A stretch of DNA of 64,000 bases. Source: Stenotrophomonas sp. 169 (lineage in GTDB: Bacteria > Pseudomonadota > Gammaproteobacteria > Xanthomonadales > Xanthomonadaceae). The position numbers and the translations under genes were made by a program. Below, piece by piece: positions 1 through 8,039 of this stretch. The notes under the pieces were generated by a model. That model did not search any database, was not told the DNA's origin, and was given only the letters and a program-made list of their open reading frames with translations. Location of the stretch: contig NZ_CP061204.1 of assembly GCF_014621775.1 (NCBI RefSeq), positions 578,501-642,500 on the forward strand, read 5' to 3'. The stretch's first letter is position 1, and each line of letters starts with the position of its first letter.

Positions 1-2
1 AA

Positions 3-119
3 ACACTTTCTCCCGAGCGTGCAGCCGAGATCCTTATCAAACGTCTTGATCAGATTCACCAGGAGCGTGCATTGGCCACTGGTCCCAATGCTTCATCGCT
101 CCCCCTTGAGGAAAAATAA
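3..119 (+). CDS. C-terminal end of an unidentified protein (partial)
   Basis: An open frame runs in from the left edge and stops at TAA 117-119. Its last 38 residues begin TLSPERAAEILIKRLDQ and end LPLEEK. The stop lies 5 bases before the wzm start, and the wzm ribosome site (GAGGAAA, 108-114) lies inside this coding end, so the two genes are probably in one transcript. The fragment is too short to name; being upstream of an O-antigen exporter it may belong to the same polysaccharide cluster. Confidence 0.55.
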   Translation, partial: TLSPERAAEILIKRLDQIHQERALATGPNASSLPLEEK

Positions 120-124
120 AACCG

Positions 125-913
125 ATGCACAGCTATTCGTCGACGTTTAAAGATCTGAGCGATGGGTTCAGGGGGGCGAAAGTCTCTCTATACATCGCAA
201 TGGGTGACATCCGCGCACGTTACAGGCGCAGCGTCCTCGGTCCCTTCTGGCAGTCGCTCGCCACGGCAATCGGCGTGGTTGGCCTAGGCCTGTTGTGGAG
301 TCAGCTCCTCAACATGGACCGACAGAAGTTCATCCCGACGCTGACTGCTGGTCTCATCATCTGGCAGATGCTTTCGGGCGTGCTGATCGAAAGCTGCGGG
401 CTGTTTGTCCGGCAGGCTCCGATCATCCGTAACGTCGTCATGCCATTATCCGTGCATCCGATGAGCGTCGTAACCCGTTACGTGGTCAACTTTGCCCACA
501 GTCTGGTGGTGTTCGTAATCGTGGCGGTGTTCATGAAGATCGACATCAACTGGAACACGTTGCTGTTCATTCCGAACCTCCTTCTTGTGCTCGTCAACCT
601 GCTTTGGGTGTCCTTCGTTTTTGGAGTGATCGGCGCGAGATATCGAGATCTGGAGTACGGAGTGGCGTCCATCATGCCCATGCTCTTTCTCGTGAGCCCG
701 GTGATGTACCGACTGGAGTTTCTGCCATTCTCGTCGGTCATTCTGGAGTACAACCCGTTCACCTATCTCATTGAGGTTCTGCGCTCACCCATGCTGGGGC
801 ACGTCCCGACCCTGCATACCTATGTAGTGCTGGTAGTCATGGCAGTCGTTGGATGGCTGTTGGCGTTCTGGTTACTTCATAAAGCCAAGCTCCGGCTGCC
901 TTTCTGGATCTGA
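125..913 (+). CDS. wzm: O-antigen ABC transporter permease (Wzm-type)
   Basis: This 262-residue inner-membrane protein belongs to the ABC-2 permease family that exports lipid-linked O-polysaccharide to the periplasm. It shows about six hydrophobic segments and the family's N-terminal amphipathic stretch with the conserved YRRSVLGPFW region around residues 34-45. GAGGAAA lies 10 bases before the ATG. Its ATPase partner starts two bases after the stop, which fixes the assignment as the exporter pair. The length is normal for Wzm. No Wzx flippase or Wzy polymerase is seen nearby, in keeping with ABC-dependent export. Family assignment is firm; the exact polymer exported is inferred from the neighbours. 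Confidence 0.9.
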   Translation: MHSYSSTFKDLSDGFRGAKVSLYIAMGDIRARYRRSVLGPFWQSLATAIGVVGLGLLWSQLLNMDRQKFIPTLTAGLIIWQMLSGVLIESCGLFVRQAPIIRNVVMPLSVHPMSVVTRYVVNFAHSLVVFVIVAVFMKIDINWNTLLFIPNLLLVLVNLLWVSFVFGVIGARYRDLEYGVASIMPMLFLVSPVMYRLEFLPFSSVILEYNPFTYLIEVLRSPMLGHVPTLHTYVVLVVMAVVGWLLAFWLLHKAKLRLPFWI

Positions 914-915
914 TA

Positions 916-1674
916 ATGACTGCAAAGCTCACATTCGAGAACGTAACGCTTCGTTACCCCATCTACAATTCCCACAGCCTTTCGCTGCGACGCAATCTGG
1001 TTGGCATCGCGACGGGTGGGCGACTGTTGGCAGGTAGTGGCCAAGTCACTCAGGTCACCGCATTGGACAGCGTGTCTTTCAGCCTTAAACAAGGTGATGC
1101 GATCGGGATAGTGGGCCACAACGGGGCAGGCAAGAGTACGCTGCTGCGCACGATGGCAGGTATCTACACGCCGCTTCAGGGAAGGATCGAGCGCGTGGGC
1201 CGGGTCGCTACCATGCTGGAGGTCGGGGCCGGGATGGATCCCGAGCTCTCCGGTTACGACAACATTCGTCGCATGGGTATGATGCTTGGGCTGTCGCTTG
1301 CGGAAATCAATTCACGTATCCCGGAGATCGAGGAATTCACCGACCTGGGTGATTTCCTTCAACTGGCTGTTCGGACCTACTCCGCAGGCATGGCGATGCG
1401 TCTGATGTTCGCGGTGGCGACATGTACGACGCCGGATATCCTGCTGGTCGACGAGGTATTCGACGTCGGAGACGAGGCATTCAAGGAGCGCGCGTCTGAG
1501 CGCATGCACAAGTTCATCAAGTCGTCGCAGATTTTCTGCTTGGCCTCACATTCAATGGATACGATTGCCGAGTATTGCAATCGTGTTTTCGTGCTGAATC
1601 ATGGCAAGCTGCGCGAAATCTCGATTTCAGAGCTAACCTCGGAAGGATATGCGATTGAAACTCAGGCTGGGTAA
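916..1674 (+). CDS. wzt: O-antigen ABC transporter ATP-binding protein (Wzt, short form)
   Basis: ATPase of the O-polysaccharide exporter, 252 residues. Visible motifs are Walker A GHNGAGKS (67-74), the ABC signature YSAGM (155-159), Walker B ILLVDE (175-180) and the switch histidine at 212. It ends right after the nucleotide-binding domain, so it lacks the C-terminal carbohydrate-binding domain found in long Wzt proteins such as those of E. coli O8/O9a. It follows wzm by two bases and overlaps the next gene by 26 bases, implying translational coupling. The short form is known in systems where chain length is not set by a Wzt-recognised cap. Here a methyltransferase that could act as a cap lies immediately downstream. 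Confidence 0.92.
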   Translation: MTAKLTFENVTLRYPIYNSHSLSLRRNLVGIATGGRLLAGSGQVTQVTALDSVSFSLKQGDAIGIVGHNGAGKSTLLRTMAGIYTPLQGRIERVGRVATMLEVGAGMDPELSGYDNIRRMGMMLGLSLAEINSRIPEIEEFTDLGDFLQLAVRTYSAGMAMRLMFAVATCTTPDILLVDEVFDVGDEAFKERASERMHKFIKSSQIFCLASHSMDTIAEYCNRVFVLNHGKLREISISELTSEGYAIETQAG

Positions 1675-4204
1675 CGCAGTTCGTCACGCGGCGGACAAGG
1701 CGGCGCAATCACGTTCCACGGATGGCTTGCTTGCCCCCGGGGAAGAGATCGAGATCAACAATACGTCCTTCGATAACATGGGGGCGCTCACGTTGCGTGG
1801 GTTTGCTGCACCGGAGGCGGACGGAATCTGGTCAAGCGGTGATGTGTCTCTCATCGAGGTACGCATGCGGGCCGTCAACGCCGATCGGCGCTATCGGCTG
1901 ATAGTGAGTGCGATACCTTTCCAGGGTCCGGGACATCGGGCACTTGTCGAGATCAGCATCAACGGTGGGCCTGCGCACCAAGTGCTGAGCAAAGGCAGTG
2001 GATGGCTTCAGATCGAGGCGGACTGCCAATTGGGGATGGTCGGGCGGACGCCTGGTTTTTCGATCTCACTGCAGGTCGCCAACCCAATGTCGCCGAATGC
2101 TTTGAACATGGGCGAAGACTACCGTCTGCTCGGTTTCAAGATCCGGTCTTTGAAGTTCGTTGACATCGGTGCGGCGTCGATACCCTCGCAGGTGGTAGTT
2201 GACCAAGAGCAGGGCGCGCCTGCGGTGGCCGCTATCATGACCCCGCCGCCCGCATCCTCTTCAGACCAGGCTCCTGCTCACCCGGAAGACGTCTCGCTGT
2301 CGCCGGGTGAGGTAATCCACGCGTTGGCGAACCGTGGTCCGCTCTGGAGAAAGATTCTTCTCGACAAGAATCCCCTCGTGCGTGTCGCCCGCTGGATGCG
2401 CCGTGTTACGCGGTCACTTCAAACAGTCGAGCATCAACTGGATCTGATTCGGTTGGATTCGGCTCGACAGATGCGTGAACTGTCAGCGCGGGTGAGCGAG
2501 AATGAAGTGAAGGCGCGGGCCCCGGTTGTAGGGCAGGATCCGTCGCGGATGGGTATTGAGGCGATCATGACCCAACTGCAGGCGAACAACGAACGCCTGC
2601 TGTTGATAGAGCAGGCGTCGCAAGTCAGCCACGACCTGCACGCCCAGAACCGCAGGGCGCACGCAGATGATCTGGGAGCGATTGTCGGCCATACGTCTGA
2701 GCTCGCACGTAACTATGACCAGTTCGTGGAAACTCTACGCAGTAAGCAGCAGGCCCAGCAGGCATTGATTGACGCCTTCGAAGCAGTAGAGGCCCGAATG
2801 CGCACATTTGATGAACGCATTGGGCAACTGCGCGCGGACCATGAGCATCGGTTCGCCCTCGATGTCGATGAGATCGGTGCCAGACACGCTGGTTTTCTGG
2901 AGCTGATGACTGAAGTGGACCGTCGCTGGAGTGATGCCCATGCTGCACTCCAGCGCGGACTCGATGACGTTGTCAGGGGGGCAGAAGTGCGTCATCAGCC
3001 CATGGTGGATGATTCCCGACTTGTCGAAATCGAAAGCGCGCTGCGATCTCTGGGTGAGGGCCAGCAGTCAGTTGCCGAGGGCGTGCAATCTCAGATCGCG
3101 GCACTCTCTGCGGGAATGGAGCGATGGAAAAATGATCTCGCGTTGATATCCAACGAGGTTGCCGATAAGTCTTCCCCGCACGCCGTGGACAAGATTGATA
3201 CGGTGCCTGCAGAAGCCACGCAGGACATCATCCGCTTGCTGGTGGCAGCCCATGAGAAGCTTGATGCCAGTGGTGCGGCGGCGCTCAATGCGGTCGAGAT
3301 CCTTACCAGCGCACATGAGAAGCTGGACGCTCAAGGCGCTCGACTCGAATCCCTTCCCGGCACACTCGCGGGACTGGCCGATGCCCACAGCCCCATCGGT
3401 AGGAGAGTGCTGCGTAGTCAGCACGGCTGGCTGATAGCAACCGGCTTCGGATATTTTTCCTGTGACGAGCATGATGACCTGCTTGCCATGTGCCTGGCCG
3501 AATACGGGGACGTCGAACGCGGCTTGCGTCTATTCCTGGATGAGGCGCTCAACGAGGGAGATACCTTTGTCGACGTCGGTGCCAACATCGGACTGCATAC
3601 TGTCGTTGGCGCCAAGCGTGTCGGTGAGGCCGGCAGGGTTCTCGCAATCGAGGCGATGCCACGGACCATCGACCATCTGCGCGCTTCCCTGCGCCTGAGC
3701 GGTGTCGAGGATCGGGTGGAGGTGTGGCCCGTTGCAGCTGGAGCAAGTGATGAGGACGACCACATCTTCCACGTCGCTGCCGTTGCCGGGCACAGCTCGC
3801 TTTATCCGCTTCACGAAGAGGTCGTGGAGCAGGTCAAGGTGAATATCCGCTCGCTGGATAATCTTCTCCCATCCGTGCAGGTCAAACTGGTGAAGATCGA
3901 CGTGGAAGGAGCGGAGCTCGACGTCATTCAGGGGATGCATCGCGTGATTGCCGAGAATCCAAATGTCGGCATAGTTGCAGAGTACGCAAGCTCGCATCTT
4001 GAGCGGGTGGGGACCGACTCGGCCGATTGGGAGCGCATGCGCGAGCAGCACGGCTTCGCGCTCTACCTCGTCGATGACATGACCGGGCGACGTCGTCTGC
4101 TGAAGGGCTTTGACGAACTGCGCGAGCGTGTGAGTTCCAACGTCCTGTTGTGTCGCCCGGACAGTCCTCTGGTCGCGGCGCCGACTACGGGAGAGCACGA
4201 ATGA
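1649..4204 (+). CDS. FkbM-family methyltransferase with N-terminal beta domain and long coiled coil
   Basis: An 851-residue, three-part protein. Residues about 30-175 form a beta-rich domain with the pattern TLRGFAAPEADGIWSSGD. A Pro-rich linker (about 180-220) follows. Residues about 240-570 are a long, mostly helical stretch with heptad-like spacing. Residues about 610-830 are an FkbM SAM-dependent methyltransferase, with motif I VDVGANIGLHT near 641 and KIDVEGAELDV later. FkbM enzymes O-methylate sugars. The layout (catalytic domain plus extended coil, beside Wzm/Wzt) recalls the WbdD-type chain terminators of E. coli O8/O9a, but the domains are in a different order and no kinase domain is seen. 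The start overlaps wzt by 26 bases and the stop overlaps the next gene (ATGA). Role in chain capping is inference. Confidence 0.82.
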   Translation: MRLKLRLGNAVRHAADKAAQSRSTDGLLAPGEEIEINNTSFDNMGALTLRGFAAPEADGIWSSGDVSLIEVRMRAVNADRRYRLIVSAIPFQGPGHRALVEISINGGPAHQVLSKGSGWLQIEADCQLGMVGRTPGFSISLQVANPMSPNALNMGEDYRLLGFKIRSLKFVDIGAASIPSQVVVDQEQGAPAVAAIMTPPPASSSDQAPAHPEDVSLSPGEVIHALANRGPLWRKILLDKNPLVRVARWMRRVTRSLQTVEHQLDLIRLDSARQMRELSARVSENEVKARAPVVGQDPSRMGIEAIMTQLQANNERLLLIEQASQVSHDLHAQNRRAHADDLGAIVGHTSELARNYDQFVETLRSKQQAQQALIDAFEAVEARMRTFDERIGQLRADHEHRFALDVDEIGARHAGFLELMTEVDRRWSDAHAALQRGLDDVVRGAEVRHQPMVDDSRLVEIESALRSLGEGQQSVAEGVQSQIAALSAGMERWKNDLALISNEVADKSSPHAVDKIDTVPAEATQDIIRLLVAAHEKLDASGAAALNAVEILTSAHEKLDAQGARLESLPGTLAGLADAHSPIGRRVLRSQHGWLIATGFGYFSCDEHDDLLAMCLAEYGDVERGLRLFLDEALNEGDTFVDVGANIGLHTVVGAKRVGEAGRVLAIEAMPRTIDHLRASLRLSGVEDRVEVWPVAAGASDEDDHIFHVAAVAGHSSLYPLHEEVVEQVKVNIRSLDNLLPSVQVKLVKIDVEGAELDVIQGMHRVIAENPNVGIVAEYASSHLERVGTDSADWERMREQHGFALYLVDDMTGRRRLLKGFDELRERVSSNVLLCRPDSPLVAAPTTGEHE

Positions 4205-4833
4205 GCCGCGTCGCCGTAGTCGGTGCGGGTGGACACGCAAAAGTCATCATCGATCTGCTTCGCGCTGGCGGCCACGAGGTGATTGCTTGTCTGGATGAAG
4301 GGCGTGAAGGGCAACAGGTGAACGGTGTGCCAGTCCTGGGTCGGGAAGACAAGGTGCTGCCGGAATTGATACGGAACGGAGTTGATGCTCTGTTCATCGC
4401 ACTGGGCGATAACCGGTTGCGGCGCAAGGTCGCCGCAAATCTCGCTGGATTCGGCTTGCCAATGATCAATGCCATTGGCCGTTCAGCCGTGCTATCGCCC
4501 AGCGCCGTACTTGGGCAAGGCTGTGCAGTCATGGAAGGCGCAGTCATCAACGCTGACGCAGTCATTGGCGATTTCGCTATAATCAATACAAATGCGTCTG
4601 TCGACCACGATTGCGTCATCGGCGCGTATTCACATATCGCTCCCGGTAGCGCGCTGGCGGGAACCGTCGAAGTCGGCTCTGCAGCCTTTCTGGGCGTAGG
4701 GGCTCGCGTGACACCTGGCGTTACCATTGCGGCCGATGCCGTTGTTGGCGCTGGTGCGGTAGTGGTCAGAAATATTGACTCGCCCGGGACGTGGGTGGGT
4801 GTTCCGGCCCGACAAACTTCTAGAAAGGATTGA
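4201..4833 (+). CDS. perB: Sugar N-acetyltransferase, probable GDP-perosamine N-acetyltransferase (PglD/NeuD/PerB family)
   Basis: A 210-residue enzyme with a Rossmann-like N-terminal sugar-nucleotide domain (VVGAGGHAKV, 5-14) and a C-terminal left-handed beta-helix of hexapeptide repeats (about 95-195). The likely catalytic base is His136 in SVDHDCVIG, the position used by PglD and PerB. It transfers acetyl from acetyl-CoA to the 4-amino group of a nucleotide-linked 4-amino-4,6-dideoxy sugar. The next gene is a perosamine synthase, so GDP-perosamine is the expected substrate. The chosen ATG overlaps the upstream TGA; a frame extending further upstream lies wholly inside the previous gene. 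The substrate could instead be another 4-amino sugar. Confidence 0.8.
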   Translation: MSRVAVVGAGGHAKVIIDLLRAGGHEVIACLDEGREGQQVNGVPVLGREDKVLPELIRNGVDALFIALGDNRLRRKVAANLAGFGLPMINAIGRSAVLSPSAVLGQGCAVMEGAVINADAVIGDFAIINTNASVDHDCVIGAYSHIAPGSALAGTVEVGSAAFLGVGARVTPGVTIAADAVVGAGAVVVRNIDSPGTWVGVPARQTSRKD

Positions 4834-4837
4834 TCTA

Positions 4838-5962
4838 ATGTTGGCGTCAAAACGAATCCCTGTTGCAGTTCCGAGCCTGAACGGAAACGAAAAAAAGTAC
4901 GTCAATGAATGTCTCGATTCGACTTGGATCTCGTCTGCAGGTGAGTTCATCGGCAAGTTCGAGAAGAGCTTTGCGGACTTCTGCGGAGTACGCCACGCGG
5001 TTGCGATCAACAACGGGACCACGGCGATCCATCTTGCGCTGGTTGCGCTGGGGGTCGGTGAGGGCGACGAAGTCCTGATCCCGACTCTGACCTACATCGC
5101 AACGGCAAATGCGGTTGCCTACTGCAATGCCAAGCCGGTACTCGTGGATTCCGAGCCGGGTACCATGAATATCGATCCCTCGAAGGTCGAGGCGTCCATC
5201 ACGCCGCGAACCAAGGCGATCATTGTTGTACACCTTTACGGTCACCCCACTGACATGGGGCCGATCATGGATATCGCGCGGCGCCATGGCTTGAAGGTCA
5301 TCGAAGATGCAGCTGAGGCGCACGGTGCCGAATACCTTGGGCAACGCGTCGGCGGTATCGGTGACTGTGCCACCTTCAGCTTCTTCGGAAACAAGATCGT
5401 CACCACCGGTGAAGGTGGCATGGTCACGACCAATGACCCTGAGCTCGATGCGAAGCTGCGTCTGTATCGCGGACAAGGTATGGATCCGAAGCGTCGGTAC
5501 TGGTTCCCGGTAGTGGGTTTCAACTATCGAATGACCAACATCGCCGCAGCGATTGGGCTGGCTCAGATGGAACGGATCGACGAAGCACTCGAGACCCGCC
5601 AGCGCGTGGCGAAGTGGTATGACGAGGCACTTGCCGTCCATGCGGATCTGATCGAGCGTCCCGTCATCGCCCCCTATGCCAAGCATGTCTATTGGATGTA
5701 CACCGTTCTGCTCAATGGTGTGACTGGAGAGCAACGGGATGAAGTAATGCGCCTGATGGATGCCGATGGAGTGGAGACTCGTCCGGTCTTCTATCCTATG
5801 CACGTGCTCCCGCCCTACCTGCAGGACGGAGCTGACTTCGGCGTTGCAAATGACCAGGCCGCACGCGGTGTGAATCTTCCCACGCATGCCCAACTGGAAG
5901 CGGGCGACATCGACAGGATCGTCGCCTCCCTGGTTGCCGCATTGCGCAGTGTAGGGCGCTGA
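4838..5962 (+). CDS. per: GDP-perosamine synthase (PLP aminotransferase, DegT/DnrJ/EryC1 family)
   Basis: This 374-residue PLP enzyme converts GDP-4-keto-6-deoxy-D-mannose, the product of Gmd encoded downstream, to GDP-perosamine using glutamate. The PLP lysine is K186 in FFGNKIVTTGEGG, with the cofactor aspartate in VIEDAAEAHG around 157. The sequence closely follows my recollection of Caulobacter PerA: the same STWISS opening, the same RGQGMDPKRRYWFP block, and the PVFYPMH substrate region. ATG 4838 was chosen because AAAGGAT lies 7 bases upstream and the N-terminus then matches the family; an earlier in-frame start at 4775 would lie in the acetyltransferase gene. The pair 4201-5962 is probably a perosamine N-acetylation module. 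Confidence 0.88.
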   Translation: MLASKRIPVAVPSLNGNEKKYVNECLDSTWISSAGEFIGKFEKSFADFCGVRHAVAINNGTTAIHLALVALGVGEGDEVLIPTLTYIATANAVAYCNAKPVLVDSEPGTMNIDPSKVEASITPRTKAIIVVHLYGHPTDMGPIMDIARRHGLKVIEDAAEAHGAEYLGQRVGGIGDCATFSFFGNKIVTTGEGGMVTTNDPELDAKLRLYRGQGMDPKRRYWFPVVGFNYRMTNIAAAIGLAQMERIDEALETRQRVAKWYDEALAVHADLIERPVIAPYAKHVYWMYTVLLNGVTGEQRDEVMRLMDADGVETRPVFYPMHVLPPYLQDGADFGVANDQAARGVNLPTHAQLEAGDIDRIVASLVAALRSVGR

Positions 5963-5964
5963 CC

Positions 5965-7005
5965 TTGCGTATCGCGATCTGTTCTTCCTTCGTGCCCTTC
6001 GTAAACGGAGGCGCGCGCTTCATTGTCGAATGGTTGACGACACGCCTGCGGGAGCATGGGCATACGGTCGAGCTGATCTATCTGCCTATGAATGAGACGC
6101 GCCCGGAGAGTCTGCTCAGGCAGATGGGCGCGTACCGCATGATGGATCTCAGCCATTCGGTGGATCGCATCATCACCACCCGGCCGCCCTCTCACCTGAT
6201 CCAGCATCCGAAAAAAGTGGTCTGGTTCATCCATCACTTTCGTTTGTTCTACGATCTTTGGGACACGCCTCATCGCGGCTTCCCGGATGACCCTCGTCAC
6301 CGTGCGTTGCGCGAGGCCATCGTCAGAGCCGACACAACAGGCCTGTCCGAAGCGCACCGTTTGTTCACCAATTCGCAGGTGGTCGCGGATCGAGTGAAGC
6401 GGTTCAATGGCCTGGCGCCGGAAGTACTTTATCCCCCGCTGTTGAAGGTTGACCATTTCCACGACGCAGGGCAGGGAGATGAGATCGTCTACATCTGCAG
6501 GACTGAAGGACACAAACGGCAGCACTTGCTGCTGGAGGCGTTCTCGCACGTGAAGACGCCCGTCAAGCTCAGGATCTGCGGTACCGGCTTCAACCCGGTT
6601 TACGGCGAGCAGATGCGTGAGTACATCGACAGACACGGCCTTCATGACAAAGTGACCTACATCGACAGGTGGATATCCGAAGAGGAAAAGGCGTCCTGGT
6701 TGTCCACTGCGCTCGCAGCGGCCTATCTGCCAGAGGACGAGGATTCCTACGGCTATCCCTCATTGGAGGCGGCACATTCACGCAAGCCGATTTTGACCAC
6801 TACCGACTCCGGCGGCGTTCTCGAGTTCGTCGAACATGGCCGCAACGGCGCGATTGCTGATCCCGACCCGCGCGCGATCGCCGAGGCGGTAGATCAACTG
6901 TGGACGGACAAGGCGCGGACCGCAGCCATGGGCGTGCAGGCCCATGAGCGCGTAAAGGAACTCAAGATCGACTGGAGCCATGTCGTGGAGCGTTTGTTGT
7001 CATGA
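5965..7005 (+). CDS. Glycosyltransferase, GT4-like (first of a tandem pair)
   Basis: A 346-residue GT-B fold glycosyltransferase acting at the cytoplasmic face on lipid-linked O-chain. The N-terminal half opens IAICSSFVPFVNGGARF, typical of the acceptor-binding domain. The C-terminal half has the GT4 donor-site pattern: acidic residues in PEDEDSYGYPSLEAAHSRKP, followed by TDSGGVLEFV. TTG 5965 lies two bases after the previous stop and gives the expected first strand. The stop overlaps the next gene by four bases (ATGA). It is clearly paralogous to the next gene, sharing the GGA turn, an FIHH/LAHQ-like block and a YDLWD block. The sugar cannot be read from sequence; GDP-D-rhamnose or GDP-perosamine derivatives are likely donors given the locus. 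Confidence 0.82.
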   Translation: MRIAICSSFVPFVNGGARFIVEWLTTRLREHGHTVELIYLPMNETRPESLLRQMGAYRMMDLSHSVDRIITTRPPSHLIQHPKKVVWFIHHFRLFYDLWDTPHRGFPDDPRHRALREAIVRADTTGLSEAHRLFTNSQVVADRVKRFNGLAPEVLYPPLLKVDHFHDAGQGDEIVYICRTEGHKRQHLLLEAFSHVKTPVKLRICGTGFNPVYGEQMREYIDRHGLHDKVTYIDRWISEEEKASWLSTALAAAYLPEDEDSYGYPSLEAAHSRKPILTTTDSGGVLEFVEHGRNGAIADPDPRAIAEAVDQLWTDKARTAAMGVQAHERVKELKIDWSHVVERLLS

Positions 7006-8039
7006 AGATTCTTGTTGTGAACAACATGGTCCCCGGTATGCGTGGTGGCGCGGAAGAGCTGGCCGATCAGCTGGTCGTCCATCTGCGCCGCGCGGGTCAT
7101 GAGTCGGAGCTCCTGCGTATCCCTTTCACATGGGACCCAGCCGAACGCTTGATCGAAGAAATGTTGATGTGCCGCAGCATGCAGGTGCACAACGTGGATC
7201 GCGTGATCGCAATGAAGTTTCCTGCGTACATGCTGCCGTTCGACGACAAAGTGCTTTGGCTCGCACACCAGTATCGTCAAGCCTATGACCTGTGGGATGC
7301 GGGTCAAAGCAATATTCCCGACACCGTCGAAGGACGACAGATCCGTTCTGCCATCATTGAGGCGGACAATGCAGCATTCGAGACCGTCAAGGACATCTAT
7401 GTGGTTGGTCGTACCGTGCAGGAGCGACTCCTCCACTACAACCGCCTACAGTCCAAGATACTTCGGGCGCCGCTGAACGATGAGGAGCTGTATACCGGAG
7501 CTCCCCATGGTGATTACATCTTCGCGGGCGGTCGCATCAATTCAAGCAAACGACAGCATCGCCTGGTGGAGGCTATGGCACTGCTGGATGGCAATGAGCG
7601 GCTGTTGATCGCTGGTCCTGCGGACTCGCCTGCTGATGAAGAGCGGCTTCGCGCTTTAGTGGAGCGGCACGGACTTTCGGACCGCGTGATGCTTGATGTC
7701 GGATTCCTGCCGCGGAAGAAGATTGCGGATTACGCCAACAATGCGCTTGCATGTGCGTATCTGCCTTTTGCTGAGGATTCCTACGGTTACGTCACGATGG
7801 AGGCCTGTCAGGCGCGCAAGGCCGTCATCACCGTTACTGATTCGGGCGACCTCACCGAGCTGATTCATGATGGCGTGCAGGGACGCGTGGTGGAGGACGA
7901 GACCAGCGAGATTGCATCAGCGATCTCGGGTATGTTCGCCAATCGTGCTCGGACAATTGAGATGGGGCAGGCCGCCCATGACCACTGGACAGGGATGAAC
8001 ATCAATTGGACGGCAACAGTGGAAGCACTCACCCGATGA
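7002..8039 (+). CDS. Glycosyltransferase, GT4-like (second of a tandem pair)
   Basis: A 345-residue paralogue of the gene before it, aligned end to end: the MKILVVNNMVPGMRGGAEEL opening, the QAYDLWDAG block, and donor-site acidic residues in PFAEDSYGYVTMEACQARKA followed by VTDSGDLTEL. Coding starts at ATG overlapping the upstream TGA and ends overlapping the next ATG, so the three transferases are translationally coupled. Such tandem GTs building a deoxyhexose homopolymer are known in the Pseudomonas A-band D-rhamnan locus (WbpX/Y/Z); a similar division of labour is plausible here. Linkage specificity is unknown. Confidence 0.82.
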   Translation: MKILVVNNMVPGMRGGAEELADQLVVHLRRAGHESELLRIPFTWDPAERLIEEMLMCRSMQVHNVDRVIAMKFPAYMLPFDDKVLWLAHQYRQAYDLWDAGQSNIPDTVEGRQIRSAIIEADNAAFETVKDIYVVGRTVQERLLHYNRLQSKILRAPLNDEELYTGAPHGDYIFAGGRINSSKRQHRLVEAMALLDGNERLLIAGPADSPADEERLRALVERHGLSDRVMLDVGFLPRKKIADYANNALACAYLPFAEDSYGYVTMEACQARKAVITVTDSGDLTELIHDGVQGRVVEDETSEIASAISGMFANRARTIEMGQAAHDHWTGMNINWTATVEALTR

